Shown in pieces: positions 34,146 to 42,685 of a stretch of 64,000 nt of DNA. The notes under the pieces are model-generated. The model worked only from the letters and a program-made list of their open reading frames with translations, had not been told where the DNA came from and searched no databases. A program made the position numbers and the translations under genes. Positions within the stretch are counted from its first letter, which is position 1; each line of letters begins with the position of its first letter. Source of the DNA: Amycolatopsis coloradensis (lineage in GTDB: Bacteria > Actinomycetota > Actinomycetes > Mycobacteriales > Pseudonocardiaceae); assembly GCF_001953865.1 (NCBI RefSeq), contig NZ_MQUQ01000037.1:19334-83333 (forward strand). Direction: 5' to 3'.

Positions 34146-34538
34146 TCAGCCGTCGAGTGCCTGGCGGAAATGCTCGGCGACGTCGAGTCCGGCGGCTTCT
34201 TCCCGGGTGCACCAGGTGAAGGCGTCGTGTTCCTCGGGATCGAGCACGACTTCACCCGGTTCGTCTTCGGCGAGCGCGTACACCGTGGCGTGGATCCGCA
34301 TCGGCCTGCCCTCGACGTCGTCCCAGCTGTGCGCTCCGCGTTCGCCGGTGACCCGCACGGTCAGCCCGGTCTCCTCGGCGAACTCGCGGACCACGGTTTC
34401 CGCGGTCGCCTCGCCCGGCTCGACTGTCCCGCCAGGAAGTTCCCAGTGACCGCCGAGGAAAGAGCCCGGCCGCCGCCGGATGAACAGGATCTTCCCGTCG
34501 CGGATGAGCCTGCCGTAGGCCAAGTACTTGTCCGTCAC
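34146..34538 (-). CDS. NUDIX hydrolase
   Basis: A 130-aa protein from GTG 34538 (VTDKYLAYGRLIRDG). The Nudix box reads GGTVEPGEATAETVVREFAE then ETGL, a complete G-x5-E-x7-R-E-U-x-E-E-x-G-U. It hydrolyses a nucleoside diphosphate linked compound, possibly 8-oxo-dGTP or an ADP derivative. Longer open frame upstream is an artefact inside the epoxide hydrolase gene. Divergent from that gene, with 78 bp between. Confidence 0.88.
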   Translation of the reverse strand: MTDKYLAYGRLIRDGKILFIRRRPGSFLGGHWELPGGTVEPGEATAETVVREFAEETGLTVRVTGERGAHSWDDVEGRPMRIHATVYALAEDEPGEVVLDPEEHDAFTWCTREEAAGLDVAEHFRQALDG

Positions 34539-34616
34539 CAGCGCATCTTCCCGTATCCGGCGAAGCTTTCCGATCGAGGACCGATCCTGTCCTCGATTGC
34601 TCGTAGCGTACGCATT

Positions 34617-35774
34617 ATGGAAAACACCGAGATCCGCCCCTTCCGCCTCGACGTCCCCCAGGAGCAGCTCGACGAACTGCACGCGAAGCTCGACAGCGCC
34701 CGCTGGCCTGCTCCGCTTCCTGGCGACGGTTGGGACACCGGAGTGCCGGTGACGTGGCTGCGCGGGCTCGCCGACTACTGGCGTCAGGGCTACAACTGGC
34801 GTGCCGTCGAAGCCAGGATCAACTGCTTCCCGCAATTCACCACGGTCATCGATGGACAGCGGATTCACTTCCTGCACGTCCGCTCGGCCGAGGCCGACGC
34901 GACCCCGCTGGTCCTCACGCACGGCTGGCCGGGATCGGTGGTGGAGTTCCTGGACGTCATCGGTCCGCTCACCGATCCGCGAGCGCACGGTGGCGACCCG
35001 GCGGACGCGTTCCACGTCGTGATCCCGTCGCTGCCCGGCTTCGGTTTCTCGGGCCCGGTTTCGGATTCCGGCTGGACCATGCCGAGGATCGGCCGTGCGT
35101 GGGCGGAGTTGATGCGCCGTCTCGGCTACGAACGCTACGGCGTGCAGGGCGGTGACCTCGGTGCTTCGGTGTCGCCGGAGATCGGCCGGGTCGCGCCGGA
35201 CAAGGTGATCGGAGTGCACGTCAACGGCGGGCTGACGCCGATGCCCCCGATGGAGGTGTCGGAGGAGGAACTGGCTTCGCTCACCGACATCGAGCGCGAT
35301 CGCATCGAGCGGATCGGCGCCTTCATGCGGGAGGAGTTCGGATACATCTCGATCCAGTCGACCCGGCCGCAGACGCTCGGCTACGGGCTGGTGGACTCGC
35401 CGGTCGCCCAGCTGGCGTGGATCATGGACAAGTTCCGTGAGTGGACGCATCCGCGCCCGACGCTCCCGGACGAGATCATCGACCGCGACACGCTGCTCAC
35501 CAACGTCATGTTCACCTGGCTCACCGGGACGGCGGCATCGTCGGCATACGTCGGCTACGCGCAGGCGGAAACCTGGGGTGAGGTGGAGAAGAACTCCGGG
35601 GTGCCGACGGCGGCGCTGATCTTCGCGCACGATGTCGGGATCCGGCGGTACTCGGAGGACGCGCACACGATCGTGCGGTGGACCGACGTGGATCGCGGCG
35701 GCCACTTCGCGGCGTTGGAGGAGCCCGAGATCCTGGTCGCGGACGTGCGGGAATTCTTCCGGTCCCTCAACTGA
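34617..35774 (+). CDS. Epoxide hydrolase (EHN-domain alpha/beta hydrolase)
   Basis: A 385-aa protein from ATG 34617. An N-terminal EHN domain (residues 1-110: RPFRLDVPQEQLDELHAKLD) precedes an alpha/beta-hydrolase core with the oxyanion HGWPGSVVEF motif, nucleophile Asp in VQGGDLGAS (about 183) and the catalytic His in DRGGHFAALEEPE (about 364). It opens epoxides with water, and might be involved in detoxification or secondary metabolism. Stop region overlaps the convergent AlkZ-like gene by 8 nt. Confidence 0.9.
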   Translation: MENTEIRPFRLDVPQEQLDELHAKLDSARWPAPLPGDGWDTGVPVTWLRGLADYWRQGYNWRAVEARINCFPQFTTVIDGQRIHFLHVRSAEADATPLVLTHGWPGSVVEFLDVIGPLTDPRAHGGDPADAFHVVIPSLPGFGFSGPVSDSGWTMPRIGRAWAELMRRLGYERYGVQGGDLGASVSPEIGRVAPDKVIGVHVNGGLTPMPPMEVSEEELASLTDIERDRIERIGAFMREEFGYISIQSTRPQTLGYGLVDSPVAQLAWIMDKFREWTHPRPTLPDEIIDRDTLLTNVMFTWLTGTAASSAYVGYAQAETWGEVEKNSGVPTAALIFAHDVGIRRYSEDAHTIVRWTDVDRGGHFAALEEPEILVADVREFFRSLN

Positions 35775-36813
35775 CGAGGACGGCCGGTTCACCGAGGAAT
35801 CGGCCGTAATCGTCCACTTCGGACTCAAGACCGGTGATGGCGGTCCGCGTAAGCGCGGCGAAGGGCTCGATGACGACCTTCGTCTGCTTCGCGGTCCGCT
35901 TGGTGTACCAGACTCCGGCGATCCGGCCGTCCACCAGCACGGTGGGCGCGATCATCCCGCCACCCGAGTTGACGCGCTTCGCCTCGGCCGGGTCGAGGAG
36001 CAGATCGCGGTCGCGGTAACCCAGCAGATAGGTGTCGAAGGCACCGAGCAGGCGAGGCGGACAGGAGGATGCGGACAGATCGGTTTCCCTGAGGGCGAAG
36101 CCGTTGCTCGTCGGTGTGAGTTCCAGGGCGTCGAAGGCCTTGCGGCAGACGCCGAGCGGGAGGCCGGACCAGGCGCCGAAGTCCTCGGCCGTCGCGATGC
36201 CGTACGCGGTCAGGTAACGGCGGGCGAGTTCCCCGTGCGGGTCGTCCGGGGTGTCGTCCTCGGTGATCCACTCGTAGAGGAGAACGTACGTCGGCTCCGT
36301 TCCGTCGTCCGGACCTCGGCAGAGCAGCCCGCGATTGGCCGCGTACGCCAGGAGGTGGGCTGGTGCCTGAGACTTCGCGTCGAGTGCGATCCCGTTGCCT
36401 GCCAGGCCGTCCAAGATCTCCTGACGAGTGAGTGCCTTGCCCGGCAAGAGATCCTGAAGGTGGTTCAACGCTTGTTCGCAGAGTTCGTCGGTGAGGTCGA
36501 GCTGCCTGCGGCGTCCTTGGCCCGCCTGCGCGTTGCGCGGCCCGAACAAGCGGTTCAGCCAGCGGAGGTCCGCCGCCGGGACCAGGTGGAGCGTCTTGCG
36601 CATCAGCCAGGTGCGTGCCACCGCGCGGGACGCGTCGACGTCCGACGTGGTCAAACCGCGGCTGCGGACGCGGACCGCGAGCCTGGCGGCGGGACTCGAC
36701 TGCGCCTGGATCGCGGCGACCGACCGGGTCACGGCGAGCACGTCCGCGGCCGGTGCGTCGAGTAGTTGCGCTCGGGCGCGGACCGCGCGGATGTCGTTTT
36801 CGGACAGCGTCAC
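35767..36813 (-). CDS. AlkZ/HTH_42-family winged-helix protein
   Basis: A 348-aa protein of the PF06224 family. AIQAQSSPAARLAVRVRSRG near residue 35 includes the Q-x-Q type motif of AlkZ/AlkX DNA glycosylases; ARTWLMRKTLHLVPAADLRW and GGGMIAPTVLVDGRIAGVW are also family hallmarks. Members excise bulky or crosslinked alkylated bases, and some confer self-resistance to DNA-damaging antibiotics. No such cluster is evident next to it, although the SagB/SARP locus is 1 kb away. Catalytic function is not assured. Confidence 0.82.
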   Translation of the reverse strand: MTLSENDIRAVRARAQLLDAPAADVLAVTRSVAAIQAQSSPAARLAVRVRSRGLTTSDVDASRAVARTWLMRKTLHLVPAADLRWLNRLFGPRNAQAGQGRRRQLDLTDELCEQALNHLQDLLPGKALTRQEILDGLAGNGIALDAKSQAPAHLLAYAANRGLLCRGPDDGTEPTYVLLYEWITEDDTPDDPHGELARRYLTAYGIATAEDFGAWSGLPLGVCRKAFDALELTPTSNGFALRETDLSASSCPPRLLGAFDTYLLGYRDRDLLLDPAEAKRVNSGGGMIAPTVLVDGRIAGVWYTKRTAKQTKVVIEPFAALTRTAITGLESEVDDYGRFLGEPAVLVS

Positions 36814-36869
36814 CCCTTGACGATCTCATGGGACCGCGCGGCTACGGTGGAGCCGTGACCCAGTCCGCG

Positions 36870-37335
36870 TGCCCGGCCGCCCTGCGGGGGGCACGGTCAC
36901 CTTCCGGCGTCACTGGCCCGGCACATCGCGACCGGACCCAACACCGTCCTGCGCCGCATCATCACCGACCCACCATCCGGGCACGTGCTGGACCTCGGCC
37001 GGGACCGCTACCGGCCCACCGCCGGTCTCGGCGAATACGTCCGGGTGCGGGACCGTGAATGCCGAAGACCGGGCTGCCACCGCCCTGCCCACGCCTGCGA
37101 TCTCGATCATTCGGTGCCCTGGCAGTTCAGTGGCCACACCGACGCCGCCGACCTCGTCAGCTTCTGCCGCCGAGACCACCGATTGAAAGACGAGCCTGGC
37201 TGGACCTACCGGCTCGCACCCGACGGCACCCTCACCATCACCACCCCCACCGGACAGCGACACGACAGCACGCCTCCACCCCTCCACGAACCCCGCCCGA
37301 AGCCACCCCTGACGGATATGCCGCCACCGTTCTGA
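36870..37335 (+). pseudogene. C-terminal remnant of a DUF222/HNH endonuclease (13E12-repeat family)
   Basis: The frame from about 36913 reads LARHIATGPNTVLRRIITDP, then YRPTAGLGEYVRVRDRECRR, PGCHRPAHACDLDHSVPW and LVSFCRRDHRLK: the end of a DUF222 domain followed by the HNH zinc/metal site. Full-length proteins have 200 or more additional residues at the N-terminus, which are absent here; the preceding sequence is the unrelated upstream region of the AlkZ-like gene. The 5' edge is approximate. These genes are multicopy and often decayed in actinobacteria. Confidence 0.7.
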
Positions 37336-37652
37336 CACCGTTGCCAAGAAACGGCAACACCGCCTGAGCAGGCCACGGCACAGGACCGACGACGACGCTT
37401 CGGCCGCTTGCCCGACAACCCGACGACACATCGCCGCGACCCCGCCCGAAGAAAGCACCGCCACCCGGGCCGTCGCCGAAAAACGGCCACGCCTGCATCT
37501 TCAGTCCAGCGGCCTGAACCGACGCCCGCGCACTGTCGAGGACGCGGACGGTGCTGAGTCGACTTATGGCTTCATCGTCCAACCACCGACGCGGCCGATC
37601 GTCCGCGGAAGTCGAAGCAGGCCATCGCGGAGGCGCCGAAACCAGGCGCTCC
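37336..37652. other. Intergenic region with terminator hairpin
   Basis: No credible gene. GTTGCC/GGCAAC (37340-37345 with 37353-37358) forms a small hairpin after the HNH remnant. The rest shows nothing recognisable apart from the SagB 3' flank. Confidence 0.45.
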
Positions 37653-38726
37653 TCACACTCGGGTGCCGAGTACCGACATGCCGAGCACCAGTTCGTTCGC
37701 CGGGTCGCAGCCGAGGAGGTCTTCGACCAGTTCGTCGCGGAGCGCCGCGGTGAACGTGACGTTCAGTCCGAGCGCCGTCGCCAGCAGGTAGACGGTCTGG
37801 CTGAGATGCCCGACGTCCATCAGCAGTACCCGGTACGTCCGGCTCACCGGATATTTCCACTGGTTCCGCTCGATGACGCTGGTGTAGATCAACAGCGCGC
37901 CGGCGTTCCCGGCCCAGTGCTGATCGCCGGCGAGCGCGACCAGTTCGTCGTCGTCGATTTTGCCGTCCAGTGGCGTGAGCCCGTGCCGGAATCCGTCGTA
38001 GTGGTAGATCCCGCGATCCAGCTCCTCGACGTTCCTCGCGTAGACGTACACCTCTGTCGGATGCCGGGCCCCGCCCGACGGGCTCGTCTTGAAGACGTTC
38101 CCCGTGGCAGGGATGTTCGGGTGCGTCTCCGGCCTCGTCGGCCGGGCTGCCGTGAGGAGCGCGCTCAAGTCGCGCAGCCGCAAGGGTTCTTCACCGAACT
38201 CGCGGGTGCTTCTGCGCTGGTTCAGCGCGTCTCCGAGCCCGATCGCGTTCAGTGGTTCCGCTGACGGTTCGGGCAGCGGTATCGCGTCGTACGCGCCCGA
38301 AGGCCTCACCGGAGAAGGCGGAGGGCTGGCCTTCGCCTTCTCCAGCAAGGTTTTCGCCGTCATTTCGCTGGTCGTGAACTCGGTCTCCCGCAACGATCGG
38401 GTGCCGAAGTGAAACGCCCGCGCGGACGCCCCCCAAGGCCCCCAATCCCGAAGGATCTCTTCCTCCCGCAGCTGACGGGAAGAACCTTTGATCACCAGCA
38501 CTTCGTACCGGATCATCGCTCGCGCGATACGGACGAGTCTTTCCCCTGTCTCGGGATTGTCGTCCGCCGCACGGACCGATTCCGGTTCTCGCCAAGAACT
38601 GAACCATCGCAGGACGCGTTCGGTTCCTTCGGCGAGTTTGAGCTGGCGATGTCCGAGGTGATCGTCCCAGACGACGTCACCATCGGACCAATAGAGCGTT
38701 CCACAAGAGGAAACCCTTACCAGCAT
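37653..38726 (-). CDS. SagB/ThcOx-family flavin-dependent peptide dehydrogenase
   Basis: A 357-aa nitroreductase-fold protein. Residues 1-130 are the N-terminal domain seen in SagB-type enzymes (TLYWSDGDVVWDDHLGHRQL). The FMN core has LNQRRSTREFGEEPLRLRDL (about 168), SPSGGARHPTEVYVYARNVE (about 213) and MDVGHLSQTVYLLATALGLN (about 300). In azol(in)e RiPP pathways these enzymes oxidise azolines to azoles with FMN; others oxidise peptide or diketopiperazine backbones. No YcaO or E1-like gene is nearby. It begins 52 bp after a 40-aa peptide gene and 257 bp after the SARP gene, all in one direction. ATG 38726 has only a weak ribosome site, which suggests coupling to the peptide gene. Confidence 0.88.
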   Translation of the reverse strand: MLVRVSSCGTLYWSDGDVVWDDHLGHRQLKLAEGTERVLRWFSSWREPESVRAADDNPETGERLVRIARAMIRYEVLVIKGSSRQLREEEILRDWGPWGASARAFHFGTRSLRETEFTTSEMTAKTLLEKAKASPPPSPVRPSGAYDAIPLPEPSAEPLNAIGLGDALNQRRSTREFGEEPLRLRDLSALLTAARPTRPETHPNIPATGNVFKTSPSGGARHPTEVYVYARNVEELDRGIYHYDGFRHGLTPLDGKIDDDELVALAGDQHWAGNAGALLIYTSVIERNQWKYPVSRTYRVLLMDVGHLSQTVYLLATALGLNVTFTAALRDELVEDLLGCDPANELVLGMSVLGTRV

Positions 38727-38778
38727 CGAATGTCTTGCGCCCCAGTCCCCAGTAATACTTTCCGATACTTCAGGTCAT

Positions 38779-38901
38779 TCAGTGGTGTGAGCGGAAAGGA
38801 GGCCCGCCGGTCGGCGGCGGCTCGAACCCGCCCCAGGTGCCTTGCGCCTTGTACTCCGCTTCGAGCTCCAGTAAGAACTCTTCGTCGTCATCATCGTGCA
38901 T
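38779..38901 (-). CDS. 40-aa candidate RiPP precursor peptide
   Basis: ATG 38901 is preceded by GGAGAGG nine bases upstream, a good ribosome site, and the frame ends at TGA 38781-38779. The N-terminus is strongly acidic (MHDDDDEE), continues as an amphipathic helix (FLLELEAEYKAQ) like a leader peptide, and ends with a Gly/Pro/aromatic tail (TWGGFEPPPTGGPPF, then RSHH) like a core. There is no cysteine; Thr and one Ser are the only hydroxyl residues in the tail. Codon 10 is TTA (38874-38872), a rare codon in actinobacteria. It lies exactly between the SARP regulator and the SagB gene. A product is inferred, not known. Confidence 0.7.
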   Translation of the reverse strand: MHDDDDEEFLLELEAEYKAQGTWGGFEPPPTGGPPFRSHH

Positions 38902-38982
38902 GTCGCCGATCCTCTCCGTGAGCGGTTACTCCGGTCAAGCGAATATGCCTACGCCAACAGAGTACCGGAGGAGAACGACAAA

Positions 38983-41913
38983 TTACGCCGAGTAATCACC
39001 CAGGAGCTGTTTGAGTTCGCGAACCTCAGTGGAGTCGGAAACTCCCAAAGCGGTGTACAAGCGCAAAGCGAAGCGGCGATGACTGTCCGCTTTCGGTTGC
39101 TCACCGAGAATGTCGAACGCGATCGCCATCTCCTTGTGGGCGATGGGCAGCATGCTGCGATTCCCGGTCGATTCCAGCACTTCCACCGCGGTGGTGAACT
39201 GGGTGATCGCGAGTGCGGCATCGCCGGTTTCCCGCGAATTCATGCCGAGGGCCAGAAAGCATTCCGCCTCGAGATCGGGAGATTCGTTCTCGTGGGCCAG
39301 TCGCAGTGCCTGGTCGAGTTCCGCGGCGGCTTCGGGATGCCGTCTGTTCTCGGTGTGGATCAGTCCGATCCGGTGCCTGGCGCGGGCCTCGATGAGCACG
39401 CTGCCATGGGCGTGGGCGGTCTCGCGTACCCAGCCGAGGTGTTCGATCGCCTCGTCCGACTCACCCCTGAGCCAGTGGGTGACACCCGAATTGCCCCTTG
39501 CCCGGCACTGCATCCGCACGTCGCCGGTGGTCGCGGCCAGTTCGAACACCTCGTTGAACAACCGGTTCGCCTCGGTGAACTCGTTGAGCCGCCACAGGGT
39601 CAGCGCGTACATGTGCAGGGCCTGGTACTCGAGGACCACGTTCCCCGTGACCCGTGCGGCGGACAGGGCGAGCGTCTCCAGTTCCCTGGCCTGGCGGTAG
39701 TAGCCGCGGTTGTCGAAGTAGCGCCAGACCGCCGAGCAGAACGGCACGAGGTCCGAATACTGCTGGTGGTTGTTCATCGCGACGGCCACCGGCAGGACGT
39801 TCTGCCAGTGCGCGTCCATCCAGTGCGCGGCCTGGTCGTAGTCGGCGAAGGACTGTCCGTACTCGCTCTTCGGGACCTCGAGGCCGCCTGGCTCCTCTTC
39901 GGAATCCGGGTCGATGAACTCCATCGCGGCCGCGACCGTGCTGCGGTAGTAATCGAACAGCCGCCGCATCATCGCTTCGCGCTGGTGTTCGGGCTCCTCC
40001 GCGAGCAGGAGTTCGCGGCCGTAGCTGCGGAGGAGATCGTGCATCTCGTAGCGGTCCATCGACGGCTGCCGCAAGAGGTTCACGTCGACGAGGCGTTCGG
40101 CCAGGCGGCGGGCCTCACCGAGGTCCACTTCCGCCAAGGCCGCCGTCGAAGGGAGGTCGAACGCGGCACCGGGGTGATGACTCAGGCGCCGGAACACCCG
40201 GCGTTCGGTTTCGGTCAAGTTCAGATAGGACACTCGGAACGCGCCCGCGACGTCGCGTTCCCCGGCGGTGAGTTCGCCGAACCGGTTCCGTTCGTCGCGC
40301 AGCTGCCTGGCGACGAAGTCGAGCGTCCACGACGCCCGCGCCCGCAGACGGCTCGCCGTGACGGCCAGCGCGAGCGGGAGATCGCCGCACAGGCTCGCCA
40401 CCCGGTCGGCCGCGTCGGGGGACTCCTTCTTCAGCCGGGACGGTCCGACGATCCGGCCGAGCAGGTCCACCGCGTCCGCCCGGCTGAACGGTTCCAGGGA
40501 GAGCAGTTCGGCGCCGTCGAGGTCCACGAGCCGGGTCCGGCTGGTGATCAGCACACAGCAGCTCGCCGATCCGGGCAGCAGCGGGTGCACCTGGGCCGCC
40601 CCGATGGCGTTGTCCAGCACCAGGAGCACGCGTTTGCCTGCGAGGCAACTGCGGAACAACGCCGCCCGCTGCCCGGTCCCGGCGGGAATGTCCGAACCCT
40701 GGATGCCGAGTGACCGCAGCAGCGCCTCGAGTGCCGCGGCCGGGTCGACAGGGTCGCCCGCGGGTGAGAATCCTTCGAGGTTCACGAAGAGCTGTCCGTC
40801 GGAGAACAGCGGGGCGAGCCGATGCGCGGCGTGGACGGCCAGCGCCGTTTTCCCGACACCAGGCATGCCGTCGATCGCGATCAGCCGCGGTCCCGTCGAG
40901 GACTCGTCCTGGCCGACATCGAGGACAGTCCGCAGTTCCGTGGCACGACCGCCGAACGCGGGCAGGTCCGCGGGAAGCTGCGCGGGGCGGGGGAAGAGCG
41001 CCTTTTGCGCGTCCGCGTCCTCGCGGCGCCCGCCGGTGTCCATCCCGGCCCGGAGCCCGCCGACGCCGTAGCGGACGAGTGCGCCGTCCTCCAGCAGTTC
41101 GGCGTCGGTGCGGAGGATCTGCTGGTAAAGCGCGCACAGTTCGGCACTCGGGTCGACACCGAGTTCCTCGGCGAGCGCGTTCCTGGTCCGGTCGAACGTC
41201 CTGAGCGCGTCGGCGCCGCGGCCCGCCCGGTACAGCGCCAGCATGGTGAGGCACTGGAGCGTTTCGCGGGTGGGATGCCAGGCGGCGAGGTCGAAGGCCT
41301 CGCGGGCCGCCACGTCGGTCTCACCAAGCCGGAGCCTGGCGCCGATCAGGAGTTCGCAGGCGGCGAGGCGTTCTTCGTCGAGTCGTCGCGCCGTCTGCTC
41401 GATGGCGTCGCCTTCGAGACCGTCGAAGGCCGGGCCGCGCCAGAGCGCGAGCGCTTCGGCGAGCTTGGCCGCCGCCTGGGAGAGCAGCCCGGCGGCCAGG
41501 AGTTCGGCGCCCTGGTTGTAGTCCGCTTCGAAGCGGGCCGAGTCGAGCGAGGCGCTGCTGATGACGACGCGGTACGCGGAGCCGGTGGTGACCACGGCGG
41601 ACCGCGCCGCGCCGAGATCGTGCCGCAGCCGCGCGATCGCGTTGCTGACCTGGCGGACCGCCGTCTTCGGCGGCCTGTCCGGCCACATCGTGCTGATCAG
41701 GTAGGACGCCGGGACCAGCCTGCCCGCGTTGATCAGCAGGGAGGCGAGGAGACGCTGTTCACGGCGTCCGCCGAGCCGGACGGGGACGCCGTCGACCTCG
41801 GCTTCGAGCGGGCCGAGGACGGAAAAGCTGAGCTGGGAGGGCTGGCCGGTGAGCTGCGGATCGCCGGAGGTGCGGGGCGATCCTCCCGATTCAGGTAAAC
41901 GATCGGCGGTCAT
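38983..41913 (-). CDS. AfsR/SARP-family pathway regulator with NB-ARC and TPR domains
   Basis: A 976-aa protein. Residues 28-115 are an OmpR-like winged helix (LSFSVLGPLEAEVDGVPVRL) and 115-265 the BTAD domain (RFEADYNQGAELLAAGLLSQ). The NB-ARC ATPase follows with Walker A DGMPGVGKTALAVHAA (about 350) and LVLDNAIGAAQVHPLLPG, GDLPLALAVTA and a winged helix. From about residue 690 to the end are TPR repeats. SARPs of this layout activate antibiotic and peptide clusters. It is the first gene of a leftward unit with the small peptide and SagB, and probably drives them. Confidence 0.92.
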   Translation of the reverse strand: MTADRLPESGGSPRTSGDPQLTGQPSQLSFSVLGPLEAEVDGVPVRLGGRREQRLLASLLINAGRLVPASYLISTMWPDRPPKTAVRQVSNAIARLRHDLGAARSAVVTTGSAYRVVISSASLDSARFEADYNQGAELLAAGLLSQAAAKLAEALALWRGPAFDGLEGDAIEQTARRLDEERLAACELLIGARLRLGETDVAAREAFDLAAWHPTRETLQCLTMLALYRAGRGADALRTFDRTRNALAEELGVDPSAELCALYQQILRTDAELLEDGALVRYGVGGLRAGMDTGGRREDADAQKALFPRPAQLPADLPAFGGRATELRTVLDVGQDESSTGPRLIAIDGMPGVGKTALAVHAAHRLAPLFSDGQLFVNLEGFSPAGDPVDPAAALEALLRSLGIQGSDIPAGTGQRAALFRSCLAGKRVLLVLDNAIGAAQVHPLLPGSASCCVLITSRTRLVDLDGAELLSLEPFSRADAVDLLGRIVGPSRLKKESPDAADRVASLCGDLPLALAVTASRLRARASWTLDFVARQLRDERNRFGELTAGERDVAGAFRVSYLNLTETERRVFRRLSHHPGAAFDLPSTAALAEVDLGEARRLAERLVDVNLLRQPSMDRYEMHDLLRSYGRELLLAEEPEHQREAMMRRLFDYYRSTVAAAMEFIDPDSEEEPGGLEVPKSEYGQSFADYDQAAHWMDAHWQNVLPVAVAMNNHQQYSDLVPFCSAVWRYFDNRGYYRQARELETLALSAARVTGNVVLEYQALHMYALTLWRLNEFTEANRLFNEVFELAATTGDVRMQCRARGNSGVTHWLRGESDEAIEHLGWVRETAHAHGSVLIEARARHRIGLIHTENRRHPEAAAELDQALRLAHENESPDLEAECFLALGMNSRETGDAALAITQFTTAVEVLESTGNRSMLPIAHKEMAIAFDILGEQPKADSHRRFALRLYTALGVSDSTEVRELKQLLGDYSA

Positions 41914-42350
41914 ATGCGACTATGTCGTCCGAGACCGTGAGAGTGCTCAGCACTACCTCCCAGTCGTCCGCTCGCCCGGTGACCGGCACCCTAACCCACC
42001 GCTTCGCCCTCCAGCCAGATCGACGTGGGGGTACGCCGGGTGGCATTCGGCCTAACGGGCGGGTCCGCGCCTGCCTTGGAACCGGTCCGATCCTACCTCC
42101 GGCGGTCCCTGAGCTGCGCGGATGTCCGCCGGTGGAGAGCCGATGTAATTCCGATGCAGGGCCTTGGAAAGCTGAAGATGTCAGCTGGGCGGGTGCGGCG
42201 CGACGGGGCAGCGCGCCGAACCGCGATAGGGGCTCCGCGGCGGTTGGCCTTCGAACTGGGGGTGGCCAACCGCCCTGGTAGCCCCCTTCTCCCAGCACAG
42301 GCTGTTCCCAGCAAGGCACGGCACACTGGAGCAAAGAGGAGTGTGCCGTC
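41914..42350. promoter_or_regulatory. Divergent upstream region of the SARP and YggT genes
   Basis: This 437-bp gap has no credible gene. It carries the SARP promoter side, including the palindrome GTGCTCAGCAC (41943-41953), and the YggT promoter side. The extensive spacing is longer than usual here and may hold SARP-type direct-repeat operators that I could not resolve by eye. Confidence 0.45.
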
Positions 42351-42629
42351 ATGAGTGCTCTTGGTGATCTGCTGGGCTTCCTGCTCACCCTGTTCCTGAT
42401 CGTGCTCGTCGCCAGGATGGTGCTGGACTGGACCGTCAGTCTCGCCGCCCGGCCGCCCTCCTGGTCGTTCCGGGCCCGCGGGATCAGCCATCGGCTGACC
42501 GAGCCCGTGCTGGCGCCGGTCCGCCGCGTGGTCCGGCCGGTCCGGGCCGGTGGAGTGGCGTTCGACCTCGCCTTCACCCTCGTGTTCCTCGCGGTCGTCC
42601 TCCTGCAGTCCCTCGCGTTCAGCCTCTGA
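42351..42629 (+). CDS. YggT-family membrane protein
   Basis: A 92-aa protein with two hydrophobic segments (GFLLTLFLIVLVARMVLDWT and AFDLAFTLVFLAVVLLQSLA) separated by the basic loop containing HRLTEPVLAPVRRVVRP, the YggT signature. In actinobacteria YggT usually lies near the division cluster and may help cell-envelope growth or osmotic tolerance; this is a paralogue outside that cluster. Confidence 0.85.
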   Translation: MSALGDLLGFLLTLFLIVLVARMVLDWTVSLAARPPSWSFRARGISHRLTEPVLAPVRRVVRPVRAGGVAFDLAFTLVFLAVVLLQSLAFSL

Positions 42630-42685
42630 CCAGGTGTGATCCGCGGCGATTCCGGGTACCAGGGCGGTGGAGGAGAGGAGTGCCC

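Noticed and set aside
37653..38726. Ordinary nitroreductase for xenobiotic reduction
   Set aside because: The protein has the long N-terminal domain and motifs of the SagB/ThcOx family rather than a 200-aa NfsB-type enzyme.
38896..40713. 605-codon plus-strand frame within the SARP region
   Set aside because: Antisense to a well-conserved SARP/TPR protein; no domain and no ribosome site.
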